A stretch of DNA of 37,265 nt, taken from positions 1-37,265 of the forward strand of contig CAILTG010000019.1 in assembly GCA_903837125.1 (NCBI GenBank), in the 5' to 3' direction. Position numbers and translations under genes: made by a program. This DNA comes from Candidatus Magasanikiibacteriota bacterium. GTDB taxonomy: Bacteria; Patescibacteriota; Patescibacteriia; Magasanikbacterales; UBA922. Of the stretch, positions 29,840 to 37,265 are shown piece by piece (within the stretch, counting starts at the first letter, position 1; every line of letters begins with the position of its first letter). The notes below the pieces were generated by a model that was not told where the DNA came from, searched no databases, and was given only the letters and a program-made list of their open reading frames with translations.

Positions 29840-29868
29840 TTGGTCGGCTTTTTAGTTTGTGGTATAAT
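29840..29868 (+). promoter_or_regulatory. Extended -10 promoter
   Basis: TTGGTC at 29840-29845, a 17-bp spacer and TGgTATAAT (-10 at 29863-29868), upstream of the membrane protein gene at 29898. Confidence 0.65.
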
Positions 29869-29897
29869 AATAACAGTTATAAACTTTTTACTATTGT

Positions 29898-30251
29898 ATG
29901 TGGTTATTAGTTTTTCAACGTTTAGTTTTGGAATTTTTTCTTGATTTGATTTATTTTCCCTTATGGTGGTATACCGGCGGTGTAAAACAAGCGGGTTTTT
30001 TTTGTTGGCAGCTATTGCAGCAGGGGAATTTGCGTTTAGCTCCAGGCCTGTGGTTAAAAAATATTTTTGTACCCATGTTTGGGCAAACTGACCTGCAGGG
30101 AAAATTAATAAGTTTGCTAATGCGTTTGGTTAATATTATCGGTCGTTCAATTGCCCTATTTTTTTGGTTGTTTGTTGTTTTATTTGTTTTTTGTTTGTGG
30201 CTAGTATTTCCAGTGGTTTTGGTTTATATGTTTACATTGTCATTATCCTGA
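29898..30251 (+). CDS. Small membrane protein upstream of the Clp-type ATPase, 117 aa
   Basis: Not recognised. It has an amphipathic/aromatic N-terminal stretch (FQRLVLEFFLDLIYFPLWWY), a middle part with GLWLKNIFVPMFGQTDLQGK, and a long hydrophobic C-terminal region (about 83-115, SIALFFWLFVVLFVFCLWLV). Two or three membrane segments are likely. The TGA stop at 30249 lies at the edge of a MITE-like element, so the original C-terminus may have been altered by insertion. The next gene is also membrane-anchored. Confidence 0.7.
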   Translation: MWLLVFQRLVLEFFLDLIYFPLWWYTGGVKQAGFFCWQLLQQGNLRLAPGLWLKNIFVPMFGQTDLQGKLISLLMRLVNIIGRSIALFFWLFVVLFVFCLWLVFPVVLVYMFTLSLS

Positions 30252-30371
30252 GGAGCGAAGCGACGTAAGGATCCCTTTTAGATACAAATATAAGTGCAAT
30301 AAAATTATTTAATCTTAATGCAAATTAAAACCCGCGGGAAAGGGATCTCTCGCCTGTGGGCTCGGGATTAT
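30244..30371. repeat. MITE-like inverted-repeat element, intergenic copy
   Basis: The left end TATCCTGAGGAGCGAAGCGA runs to GGATCCCTTTT; the right end, from AAAGGGATCTC to GCTCGGGATTAT, is its inverted relative. About 127 bp with an AT-rich centre. It is the opposite-orientation relative of the copy in uvrA and lies immediately before the Clp-type gene start (30379). Confidence 0.75.
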
Positions 30372-30378
30372 AGACACT

Positions 30379-33126
30379 ATGCTTTTTTCCAAAATCCTAC
30401 CTCTAAACATTTTAACTTGTAACACTTGTCAGGGGACAGGTTATCTTAAGTTTAGAAAATGTCCAGAATGCAGAGGCGAGAGTATGGGTATCATGACCAG
30501 AGGTAAATTTTTGTATTGGGGTGAACCATTAAATAATTTTCGCATCAGATTAAGAAAAGCCCGGCGTTATTTAAATAAATTTAGAATTATTGGTGCCATA
30601 ATTTTTGGTAGTGGTTTTTTGTTGTTGTTTTTTTATAATCTCTATCAAAAACATTTGTTACTGGATTTGTTTAATCAAGAATTTTGGTTGGGACAGGGAA
30701 ATATTAATTTAATATCTTTTTGGTTGTCAATTATTTCTTTTGCTTATTTATTTTATCGCTTAGCCATTGCTAACCGTGAGCCGGAAATTGTAGAGTTGAG
30801 AGACTATCGAGATAAAACTTCAGATTTTCAAGATCAGGTAATGGAAACTTGGATTGAGGCAGCCAAAATTCCGCGTCGTCGTAAAAAAGATATTTCCGCA
30901 GTTTTTACTGATGAAGCTAAACAGGTTTTGGAACAAGCTTATTTTTTAGCGGAAAAATTTCAAAGTGCTGAAGTGACGCCATTGCATATATTTTATTCTT
31001 TACTTTCTTCTTCGCAGGTATTTAGTGTCTTCGTGAGATTAGAAATTCCTGTGCAAAAATTACAAGCTTATTTGGCTCGGTTTTTTATTAAGTCTGAACA
31101 AAAAGTGGTGCCGGCTATTTCCGATGATTTTAAACAGATTCTTTTCCAGGCCTACGCTTTGGCCTACGACATTCGCCAAGAATATGTAAATGTAACTGAA
31201 CTTTTGCTTTCTGCAGTCAATCAATCAGAGCCAATTCAGGAGGTGCTTTATGATCAAAAAGTTGACAAGCAAAAATTGGGGAATGTAGTGGAATGGTTGC
31301 GCATTAGAGAAAGATTGCGTCGGCAGTATTTAAAATTTCGTAAAGCAGCGGCTCGGAAAAGTCGTCATGGTATGGATCGCGCTATGACGGCGGTAGCCAC
31401 TCCTTATTTAAATAGTTTTAGTGAGGATCTAACTTTGGCAGCAAAATTTGGTTATTTGGCTCCTTGCGTTGCGCGTGAACAAGAACTAACTGAAATTTTT
31501 CGAATTATTGAAGGTGGGCGTCAGAGTGTGATTTTGGTTGGTGATTTGGGCGTGGGTAAAATGAGCCTTATTGAAGGCATGGCTCAAAAAATGATTGAAG
31601 ATGAAGTACCGGATAGAATTAAAGACAAACGCTTGGTGCAATTGTCAATTTCCTCGCTTCTAGCTGGTACTACCGTGAGCGGTGCCAAAGAAAGAATGAT
31701 TAAAATTTTGAATGAAATTGCCAGAGCCAAAAATATTGTTTTATTTATTAAGGATATTCACGAACTTGCGGGTGCTACTGAAAGTGGCACAGATGGAGTG
31801 GACTTAACCTCGGTAATGACTGAATATTTTGGTCCAGGAATATTTTTAACTTTAGCTACCACTTCTGTTGCAGATTATAATCGTTCTATTGTAAATAAGT
31901 CGTTGGGTAAGGCCTTTGCTAAAGTAGAAGTTAAAGAAATGAATGCTAATCAGGCTATTCAAGTTTTGGAATCAAAAGTCGGGCATGTAGAATATAAACA
32001 TAATGTGTTTTTTTCTTATGATGCTATAGCTGAATGCGTAAAGTTGGCTGGAAAATATCTGCATGATCAAAATTTACCAGAAAGTGCCTTGCAACTTTTG
32101 AATGAGTCGGCTGCCTACGTAAAAAATCATCGTGGTGCCAATCAGTTAGTATTGGCCGATGATGTGGGTATGATTGTTTCAGAAAAAACTGGTGTGCCTA
32201 CCAGTACAGTTTCGGAAAATGAATCAGATAAACTTATGCGTTTGGAAGAAGAAATGCATAAACGAGTTATTGGCCAAGATGAGGCAGTTGATTCAGTGGC
32301 CAATGCTCTGCGTCGGGCTCGGGCTGAAGTTCGTTCCACTAAAAAACCAATTGCTAATTTTCTATTTTTAGGTCCTACAGGTGTGGGCAAAACCGAGCTG
32401 GCTAAAACTATCGCGGAAATTTATTTTGGCGGAGAAAATAAAATGGTGCGTCTTGATATGAGTGAGTATCAAGATAAAAGTTCTATTTATCGTTTGATTG
32501 GTGAAGCAGGTCGCCAGGGTACAGGAATTTTGACCGAGGCAGTAAGACAAACACCTTTTTCATTGGTACTTTTAGATGAATTAGAAAAAGCTGATCCTGA
32601 TGTTTTAAATATATTTTTACAAGTGTTTGATGATGGCCGATTAACGGATAGTGTGGGTCGTACCATTGATTTTACCAATACCATTATCATTGCCACTTCC
32701 AACGCCGGTACCCAATTTGTTCAGGATGAATTAAGTAAAGGGTCTTCGTTGGAAACAGTAAAACAGAATTTAATTAAAAGTGAATTGAAACAATATTATA
32801 AACCAGAATTTTTAAATCGTTTTGATGGGGTAATTTTATTTAAACCATTAAATCGTGAAGATATTAAAAAAGTGGCTACCATGATGCTAAAAAGAGTGGG
32901 TCGGGATTTGGAAACTAGAGGAGTGGAATTGAAAATAGAACCGGCTGGTTTGGAAGCCTTGGCTGAAGCAGGTTTTGACGCCGAGTTTGGTGCTCGTCCT
33001 ATGCGCCGAGCCATTCAGGATAAAATAGAAAATAAATTAGCAGAATTAATTTTAAATGGCAGTTTAAAGAGAAGAGATGTAATTATTGTTGGTGAAAATG
33101 CTGAATTGAGGGTGGAAAGAAATTAA
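30379..33126 (+). CDS. Membrane-anchored Clp-type (ClpC/ClpB-like) AAA+ ATPase with N-terminal zinc motif
   Basis: A 915-residue protein. Order: a DnaJ-like zinc motif CNTCQGTG...CPECRGE (C14, C17, C28, C31); two membrane helices (about 70-88 and 110-131); a Clp-N-like double repeat (about 172-310); AAA domain D1; AAA domain D2 and a C-terminal D2-small domain. D2 is intact: GPTGVGKTE (about 665-673), LVLLDELEK (about 729-737), and arginine-finger region FLNRFD. D1 looks degenerate: Walker A GDLGVGKMS has Met for Thr/Ser and Walker B reads LFIKDIHE instead of hhDE. The loop after SNAG lacks a ClpP-binding [LIV]GF motif. It likely unfolds or extracts proteins at the membrane without ClpP; this is inference. 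Confidence 0.9.
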   Translation: MLFSKILPLNILTCNTCQGTGYLKFRKCPECRGESMGIMTRGKFLYWGEPLNNFRIRLRKARRYLNKFRIIGAIIFGSGFLLLFFYNLYQKHLLLDLFNQEFWLGQGNINLISFWLSIISFAYLFYRLAIANREPEIVELRDYRDKTSDFQDQVMETWIEAAKIPRRRKKDISAVFTDEAKQVLEQAYFLAEKFQSAEVTPLHIFYSLLSSSQVFSVFVRLEIPVQKLQAYLARFFIKSEQKVVPAISDDFKQILFQAYALAYDIRQEYVNVTELLLSAVNQSEPIQEVLYDQKVDKQKLGNVVEWLRIRERLRRQYLKFRKAAARKSRHGMDRAMTAVATPYLNSFSEDLTLAAKFGYLAPCVAREQELTEIFRIIEGGRQSVILVGDLGVGKMSLIEGMAQKMIEDEVPDRIKDKRLVQLSISSLLAGTTVSGAKERMIKILNEIARAKNIVLFIKDIHELAGATESGTDGVDLTSVMTEYFGPGIFLTLATTSVADYNRSIVNKSLGKAFAKVEVKEMNANQAIQVLESKVGHVEYKHNVFFSYDAIAECVKLAGKYLHDQNLPESALQLLNESAAYVKNHRGANQLVLADDVGMIVSEKTGVPTSTVSENESDKLMRLEEEMHKRVIGQDEAVDSVANALRRARAEVRSTKKPIANFLFLGPTGVGKTELAKTIAEIYFGGENKMVRLDMSEYQDKSSIYRLIGEAGRQGTGILTEAVRQTPFSLVLLDELEKADPDVLNIFLQVFDDGRLTDSVGRTIDFTNTIIIATSNAGTQFVQDELSKGSSLETVKQNLIKSELKQYYKPEFLNRFDGVILFKPLNREDIKKVATMMLKRVGRDLETRGVELKIEPAGLEALAEAGFDAEFGARPMRRAIQDKIENKLAELILNGSLKRRDVIIVGENAELRVERN

Positions 33127-33161
33127 AATTTAAACAAAATTCAATTTTTATAGTTTTTTTC

Positions 33162-34196
33162 ATGTTATACTTCTTTTTCTTTTTATTAACTTTTCTCATC
33201 TCACTTTTTCTCACTTTAATAGTCCGCAATATCATGCGGCATTTTAAGATTGTAGACTATCCCAAGTTAGAAAAAAGAAAGATCCATCGCGGTAAAATTC
33301 CTTATGGTGGTGGTTTGGCAATTTATGTTAGTTTTTTTATAGTGGTGGCGATAATTTTTTGGTCCACCAATTATTTTGGACCCAATATTACGAGTAAAGA
33401 ATTGTTAGCGATGTTTTTGGGGGGCCTAGTGTTAATGATTGGCGGAATTTTGGACGACAAATATGTTTTAAAAGCCAAATCACAAATTTGGTTTCCGGTT
33501 TTAGCCGGTTTAATAATGATTTTTTTGGAAATTGGCCCTAGTGTAGTTACCAGCCCTTTTGGGGGAATGATAAATTTAGATAGTTATCATTTGGGAATCT
33601 TAACTCTTGGTAATCTATTAGTCTTTTTTTGGTTAATGGGTATGATGTTTACTACTAAATTTTTGGACGGACTAGATGGTTTAGTTGGGGGGATTATAAC
33701 TATTGGTGCCTTAATGATTGCTTTTTTAAGTTTACAAAAACAATGGTATCAGCCAGATGTGGCACTGCTCTCAATTGTTTTTGCGGCAGCTGTTTTGGGA
33801 TTTTTAGTTTGGAATTTTTATCCGGCCAAGATTTTTTTAGGTGAGGGTGGTAGTTTATTTACTGGTTTTATGTTGGGAAGTTTGGCAGTGATTGCTGGTG
33901 GCAAGATTGCTACGGCCTTACTTGTGATGGGTATTCCCATGTTGGATGTTGGTCGGGTAATTATTCATCGTTTAAGAATAGGTCAGCCAATTTATCAGGG
34001 TGACAGCGAGCATCTACATTTTCAATTGTTAAAATCTGGGCTTAGCCAAAAACAGGCGGTATTTTTGCTTTATTCAATATCTTTTTTGTTTGGCATCGCC
34101 ACCCTGTTTTTACAAAGCGAGCAAAAAATAATGGCCTTAATTTTTTTATTTGTATTGATGATGTTGTTAGGTGTTTGGGTGGGGCGTAAAGAATAA
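33162..34196 (+). CDS. WecA/MraY-family undecaprenyl-phosphate sugar-1-phosphate transferase
   Basis: Polytopic enzyme (344 residues, about 10-11 helices) that would attach a sugar phosphate, probably HexNAc-1-P, to undecaprenyl phosphate for envelope glycan synthesis. Family motifs are KRKIHRGKIPYGGGLAIYVS, GGILDDKY (Asp98-Asp99 region), FLDGLDGL (about 167-173), FLGEGGSLFTGFMLG and DSEHLHFQLL near 281. Two departures: the usual N in NFxDGxDG is Lys (TKFLDG), and the GDxGS motif reads GEGGS. The His motif favours the WecA/TagO side over MraY. It is followed 4 nt later by the DUF192 gene. Confidence 0.9.
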   Translation: MLYFFFFLLTFLISLFLTLIVRNIMRHFKIVDYPKLEKRKIHRGKIPYGGGLAIYVSFFIVVAIIFWSTNYFGPNITSKELLAMFLGGLVLMIGGILDDKYVLKAKSQIWFPVLAGLIMIFLEIGPSVVTSPFGGMINLDSYHLGILTLGNLLVFFWLMGMMFTTKFLDGLDGLVGGIITIGALMIAFLSLQKQWYQPDVALLSIVFAAAVLGFLVWNFYPAKIFLGEGGSLFTGFMLGSLAVIAGGKIATALLVMGIPMLDVGRVIIHRLRIGQPIYQGDSEHLHFQLLKSGLSQKQAVFLLYSISFLFGIATLFLQSEQKIMALIFLFVLMMLLGVWVGRKE

Positions 34197-34200
34197 TATT

Positions 34201-34671
34201 ATGAAAGAAAAAGTGACTATAAAAAAATGGCAGATTATCTTTTTTGTAATTTTGATTGTTTGCTCAGTTGGTTTGTGGCTGTGGCAGAGTCATTGGCCAA
34301 GAGCACTAATTAAAGTTAATGGAGAAGAATTAAATGTTTTGTTGGCTGATACGCCATACCATTACTATGTGGGCTTGGGAGGTAGAAACTCTTGGGGAAA
34401 TTTTGCTGGCATGTTGTTTGTGTTTCCCGATTCATCACAACATGGCATAGTTATGCGAAATATGAATTTTCCTATTGATATAGTTTGGTTAGACCACGGA
34501 CGAATAATTGATTTTGCTCAAAATGTTCCAATCGAGCCTGGAGTTAAAGATGGCGATTTAGTGGTATATTATCCTAGAGTGAATGGTAATTTGGTTTTGG
34601 AATTACCTGCTGGCTGGGTGCTTAAAAATGGTTTGAAAATTGGAGATATTTTGACGATGATCAGTAGATAG
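34201..34671 (+). CDS. DUF192 family protein with N-terminal membrane anchor
   Basis: A 156-residue protein. MKEKVTIKKW then one hydrophobic helix (about 11-30, IIFFVILIVCSVGLWLW) forms a signal anchor. The rest is the DUF192 fold: VNGEELNVLLADTPYHYYVG, the LGGRNSWGNFAGMLFVFPDS motif, IVMRNMNFPIDIVWLD, and a C-terminal LELPAGWVLKNGLKIGD. Function of the family is not established; members are often exported. ATG 34201 is preferred to 34171, which overlaps the transferase gene. It is likely co-transcribed with that gene. Confidence 0.9.
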   Translation: MKEKVTIKKWQIIFFVILIVCSVGLWLWQSHWPRALIKVNGEELNVLLADTPYHYYVGLGGRNSWGNFAGMLFVFPDSSQHGIVMRNMNFPIDIVWLDHGRIIDFAQNVPIEPGVKDGDLVVYYPRVNGNLVLELPAGWVLKNGLKIGDILTMISR

Positions 34672-34700
34672 TAGCTGAAAAAGTTGTTAACAAAGCGGAA

Positions 34701-34729
34701 TTGACAAAAATCTGGCTTTAGTGTAGAAT
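34701..34729 (+). promoter_or_regulatory. Sigma-70-type promoter of rplU
   Basis: TTGACA at 34701-34706, a 17-bp spacer and TAGAAT at 34724-34729. The leader to rplU is about 54 nt; no L21-type regulatory structure is recognised in it. Confidence 0.8.
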
Positions 34730-34789
34730 ATCGTTACTTTTTAAACCTATAGTTTATATCCTAAAAGCTAACATCTAAAATCTAATTCT

Positions 34790-35095
34790 ATGTTTTACGT
34801 AATCGCCACTGGTGGAAAACAATATTTAGTAAAGACTGGTAATACTTTAAAAGTAGAAAAATTACTTGTGGAGACAGGGAAAGAAGCAATTTTTGATAAA
34901 GTATTGTTAACAGCTAATGAAGATGGAACTGAAGTAAAAATTGGTACCCCTTATTTAGAAGGAGTTAGTGTTAACGCTGAAGTATTGTTGCAAGGCCGGG
35001 CAGAAAAAATCCGGGTAGTAAAATACAAAAGAAAAGTTAGATATACTCGTGTGCAAGGTCACCGACAGCCATTTACCAAGATTAAGATCAAATAG
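34790..35095 (+). CDS. rplU: 50S ribosomal protein L21
   Basis: Component of the large ribosomal subunit binding 23S rRNA. The 101-residue protein matches L21 throughout: MFYVIATGGKQYLVKTGN, the DKVLLTANEDGTEVKIGTP centre, VLLQGRAEKIRVVKYKRK and the C-terminal RVQGHRQPFTKIKI. It is usually paired with rpmA (L27), which is not next to it here; it stands alone between its promoter and a terminator. Confidence 0.97.
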   Translation: MFYVIATGGKQYLVKTGNTLKVEKLLVETGKEAIFDKVLLTANEDGTEVKIGTPYLEGVSVNAEVLLQGRAEKIRVVKYKRKVRYTRVQGHRQPFTKIKIK

Positions 35096-35136
35096 TATTA
35101 ATTTAGATAAACTTGTATAGATCAATATTGATAAAT

Positions 35137-35160
35137 AACCCACCTGCTAGGTGGGTTTTG
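35137..35160 (+). terminator. Terminator after rplU
   Basis: A 9-bp stem AACCCACCT/AGGTGGGTT with a 3-nt loop and short T run. It is flanked by inverted TTTAGATAA/TTATCTAAA motifs (35103-35110 and 35173-35181). Confidence 0.85.
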
Positions 35161-35202
35161 AATGCTTGAAAAATTATCTAAATTAGGTTAATCTATAAGT
35201 AC

Positions 35203-37053
35203 ATGAGTGATGTACAGGCTATTAAAGACAAAATTGATGTGGCAGATTTGATTGGTGAATATGTTCAGCTCAAACCTTCTGGAGTGAACAAAAAAGGTTT
35301 GTGTCCGTTTCATCATGAAAAGTCGCCATCGTTTATGGTTAATTCTGAACGTCAGAGTTGGCACTGTTTTGGTTGCGCTAAAGGTGGGGATATTTTTAGT
35401 TTCGTTCAGGAAATTGAGGGAATGGAATTTGTGGAGGCTTTAAAATATTTAGCCAATCGTGCTGGTATACAGCTTGATAATAATTTTCGTTCGGAAATTA
35501 ATTCCAGTCAAAAAAATCGTCTTAAAGAAATTAATAAAGAGGCAGCACGGTTTTTTTATAATTTTTTAATAAAAATGCCGGGTGCTAAGCCAGCGCTAGA
35601 TTATTTGGTTAAGCGTGGATTAAAAGAAGAAACAATTGATGAATGGCAGATTGGTTTTATTCCTGATCAGTGGGATTTGTTGACGCAATATTTATTTAAA
35701 AAAGGATTTTCCATAGATGATTTGGTTGCTTCAGGTCTAACTATTAAGTGCGAAGACGCAAATGTCCAAACTGGTAGGGGGTTCTGGGATCGTTTTCGTG
35801 GGCGAATAATGTTTCCTATTTGGGACATTCATGGCGAGGTGGTGGGTTTTACTGGAAGAATTTTGGTAGAAAAACCCGACTCCGCCAAGGCTACGCCGGG
35901 CAAGGAAAATTTTACGCCAGGCAAGTATATTAATACGCCGCAAACAGTCATTTATGATAAATCACGAGTAATTTTTGGTTTAAACAAGGCTAAACAAGAA
36001 ATTAAAACTAAAGATTTAGTGGTAATGGTAGAAGGACAGATGGATGTGATTGCTTGTCATCAGGCTGGGATGAAGAACGTGGCAGCGTCATCTGGTACTG
36101 CTTTAACTGAACAACAAATTAAATTATTACAAAGATATTCAGCTAATTTAAATTTAAGTTTTGATGCAGATGAAGCCGGGCAAAATGCGGCTAAACGGGG
36201 GATTGATGTGGCATTGTCTATGGGAATGAATGTAAAAGTTATTAAAATACCTGAAGGTGCCGGAAAAGATCCTGATGAATGTTTGAAAAAAAATTCGGCG
36301 ATTTGGTTTCAAGCTGTTAATAATGCCCAAGCAGTAATGGAATGGTTTTTGGAAAAAGTTCTATATGGTCAAGATTTATCTAATCCTCGTTTAAAACAAA
36401 TTGTGGCGAATAAATTTTTGAGTCAAATTGTTTTAATTCCGTATGCAGTGGAACGAGACCATTGGCTAAAGCAACTTAGTGAACGTTTAGGTGTGGAAGT
36501 TAGTGTTTTGCGCGAAGATCAAGAAAAGATTAAGACTAAGATTAAGATTAAAGCTGAAGTTGTTGGATCAAATTCAGAAGAAAAAAAAGTAAGTATTTTG
36601 TCGCCGATTGCTAGTGAAGAAACTCGTTTGGACATTTTAATTGAAAATTTGGTGGCTGGTTTATTACGTTATCCCAAATTATATTCAGAATTGGCAGATA
36701 AAATGCCAGAAGCGGCTTTGTTCGCTTGGCGTTATGGCGGGCTTTACAATGAATTAAAAAAGCAGTATAATGGGGGAAATTTAGAAGCTAACAAACTTCG
36801 TGATTTATCTATATTGGAAAATCAGGAAAACATAGTAGATGTTCTCATGCTAAAGGGTGAGTGGGAATTTTCTGTTATATCAGAATTAGAAGTTAAAAAA
36901 GAATTGGAAAATCTTTGTGAAAGAATTAAAGAGGAATGGGTGAGAAACAGAAGGCACGAAATGCAAACTGAGATTGAAAAAGCAGAGAAAGCAGGGGATA
37001 CTTTTAAGGTAAAATCATTGTTGGGTGAGTTTGAAGAGTTGAATATCAAATAA
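35203..37053 (+). CDS. dnaG: DNA primase DnaG
   Basis: Synthesises RNA primers at the replication fork. The 616-residue protein has the CHC2 zinc finger (C34, H37, C55, C58: CPFHHEK...WHCFGCAKGGD), the N-terminal catalytic part with GRIMFPIWDIHGEVVGFTGR, the TOPRIM motif VVMVEGQMDVIACHQAG (about 273-289) and SFDADEAGQNAAKRG, and a C-terminal helicase-binding-type helical domain. Two in-frame extra segments look repeat-derived: KPDSAKATPGKENFTPG (about 224-240, from a CTCCGCCAAGGCTACGCCGG sequence) and IKTKIKIKAE (about 443-452, AAGATTAAGACTAAG units). The start ATG follows the rplU terminator by 42 nt. Confidence 0.97.
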   Translation: MSDVQAIKDKIDVADLIGEYVQLKPSGVNKKGLCPFHHEKSPSFMVNSERQSWHCFGCAKGGDIFSFVQEIEGMEFVEALKYLANRAGIQLDNNFRSEINSSQKNRLKEINKEAARFFYNFLIKMPGAKPALDYLVKRGLKEETIDEWQIGFIPDQWDLLTQYLFKKGFSIDDLVASGLTIKCEDANVQTGRGFWDRFRGRIMFPIWDIHGEVVGFTGRILVEKPDSAKATPGKENFTPGKYINTPQTVIYDKSRVIFGLNKAKQEIKTKDLVVMVEGQMDVIACHQAGMKNVAASSGTALTEQQIKLLQRYSANLNLSFDADEAGQNAAKRGIDVALSMGMNVKVIKIPEGAGKDPDECLKKNSAIWFQAVNNAQAVMEWFLEKVLYGQDLSNPRLKQIVANKFLSQIVLIPYAVERDHWLKQLSERLGVEVSVLREDQEKIKTKIKIKAEVVGSNSEEKKVSILSPIASEETRLDILIENLVAGLLRYPKLYSELADKMPEAALFAWRYGGLYNELKKQYNGGNLEANKLRDLSILENQENIVDVLMLKGEWEFSVISELEVKKELENLCERIKEEWVRNRRHEMQTEIEKAEKAGDTFKVKSLLGEFEELNIK

Positions 37054-37084
37054 TTTGTAAAGCTCATAGAGAAATTAACGAGTT

Positions 37085-37265
37085 ATGTTTCAAAGAATTA
37101 CAGCAATCTTATTTGGAATATTTGGAGTTACATCTTTTGTGTGGGTGATCATGTTAACATGGGATTTTGTTAGTTATAATTATACTTATTCAACAAAATT
37201 TTTAGTCAGTTTTGTAATGATTTCTTTTATTGCTTTGGTTTTAAATATAACAGGCAGATTATTAG
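37085..37265 (+). CDS. Truncated membrane protein ORF at the window end
   Basis: Starts at ATG 37085 (MFQRITAILFGIFGVTSFVW) and is open to the last base, giving 60 residues. Two hydrophobic helices are seen, about 5-27 and 39-57, separated by a polar loop with YNYTYSTK. Family not recognised. It is 31 nt after dnaG on the same strand, so may be co-transcribed. Confidence 0.6.
   Translation, partial: MFQRITAILFGIFGVTSFVWVIMLTWDFVSYNYTYSTKFLVSFVMISFIALVLNITGRLL

Noticed and set aside
1-37265. Recoded genetic code (UGA as Gly)
   Set aside because: TGA ends recJ, the beta-CASP gene, the RT gene and others at the expected positions, and no in-frame TGA interrupts conserved genes.
1-37265. tRNA or rRNA genes
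   Set aside because: No cloverleaf with a GTTCRA-type T loop and CCA-side stem, and no rRNA core sequence, was noticed on reading both strands; a covariance search could still find one.

Overview
The window looks like a chromosomal segment from a low-GC bacterium of the Candidate Phyla Radiation (Patescibacteria), probably the Parcubacteria side. This is inferred from AT-rich housekeeping genes, many short uncharacterised membrane proteins, a reduced UvrC, abundant palindromic and heptamer repeats inside genes, and a diversity-generating retroelement (DGR). TGA is used as a stop (for example at 17368-17370), so the recoded UGA=Gly groups (Gracilibacteria, Absconditabacteria) are unlikely.

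Layout. 1-4512: the 3' part of dnaK, three unrecognised genes and dnaJ, all on the + strand. 4564-5073: a membrane protein facing, across a long inverted repeat, the minus-strand group rnhA-type RNase H, recJ, a membrane protein and a 31-residue peptide. 7984-9795: lepA. 9863-13535: an accessory island holding a Bro-N protein and a complete DGR (promoter, structured leader, GC-rich target gene with variable region VR, template repeat TR, inverted avd, reverse transcriptase). 13550-15823: murJ and a membrane-anchored protein. 16006-19453: a beta-CASP nuclease and uvrB. 19525-22567: a lipoprotein, typA and an unknown gene. 22782-26983: uvrA and uvrC. 27019-29746: a Cys-rich small protein, a probable minus-strand structured RNA, and the start of a division/cell-wall cluster (mraZ, rsmH, an ftsL-like gene). 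29898-34671: a membrane protein, a membrane-anchored Clp-type AAA+ protein, a WecA/MraY-family transferase and a DUF192 protein. 34790-37265: rplU, dnaG and a truncated membrane ORF.

The strongest find is the DGR. VR 11426-11555 and TR 11987-12116 match over 130 bp and differ at 24 positions, all adenines in TR. The reverse transcriptase and an Avd-type helper complete it. avd lies opposite to TR and RT, so an RNA through TR into RT would be antisense to avd, and the avd reading frame passes through an 11-G/C homopolymer that could act as an on/off switch. A second theme is invasion of coding sequence by repeats: a MITE-like inverted-repeat family (three copies, one in frame inside uvrA), hairpins in uvrB and uvrC, and 7-bp tandem repeats that give heptapeptide repeats in LepA and UvrC. 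A third is a ~330-nt unannotated RNA locus with a near-consensus promoter.

Working together, uvrA, uvrB and uvrC give nucleotide-excision repair; recJ, RNase H and dnaG serve replication and repair; dnaK/dnaJ and the Clp protein serve protein quality control; murJ, mraZ/rsmH and the WecA-like enzyme serve envelope synthesis and division. No tRNA, rRNA or CRISPR array was seen.
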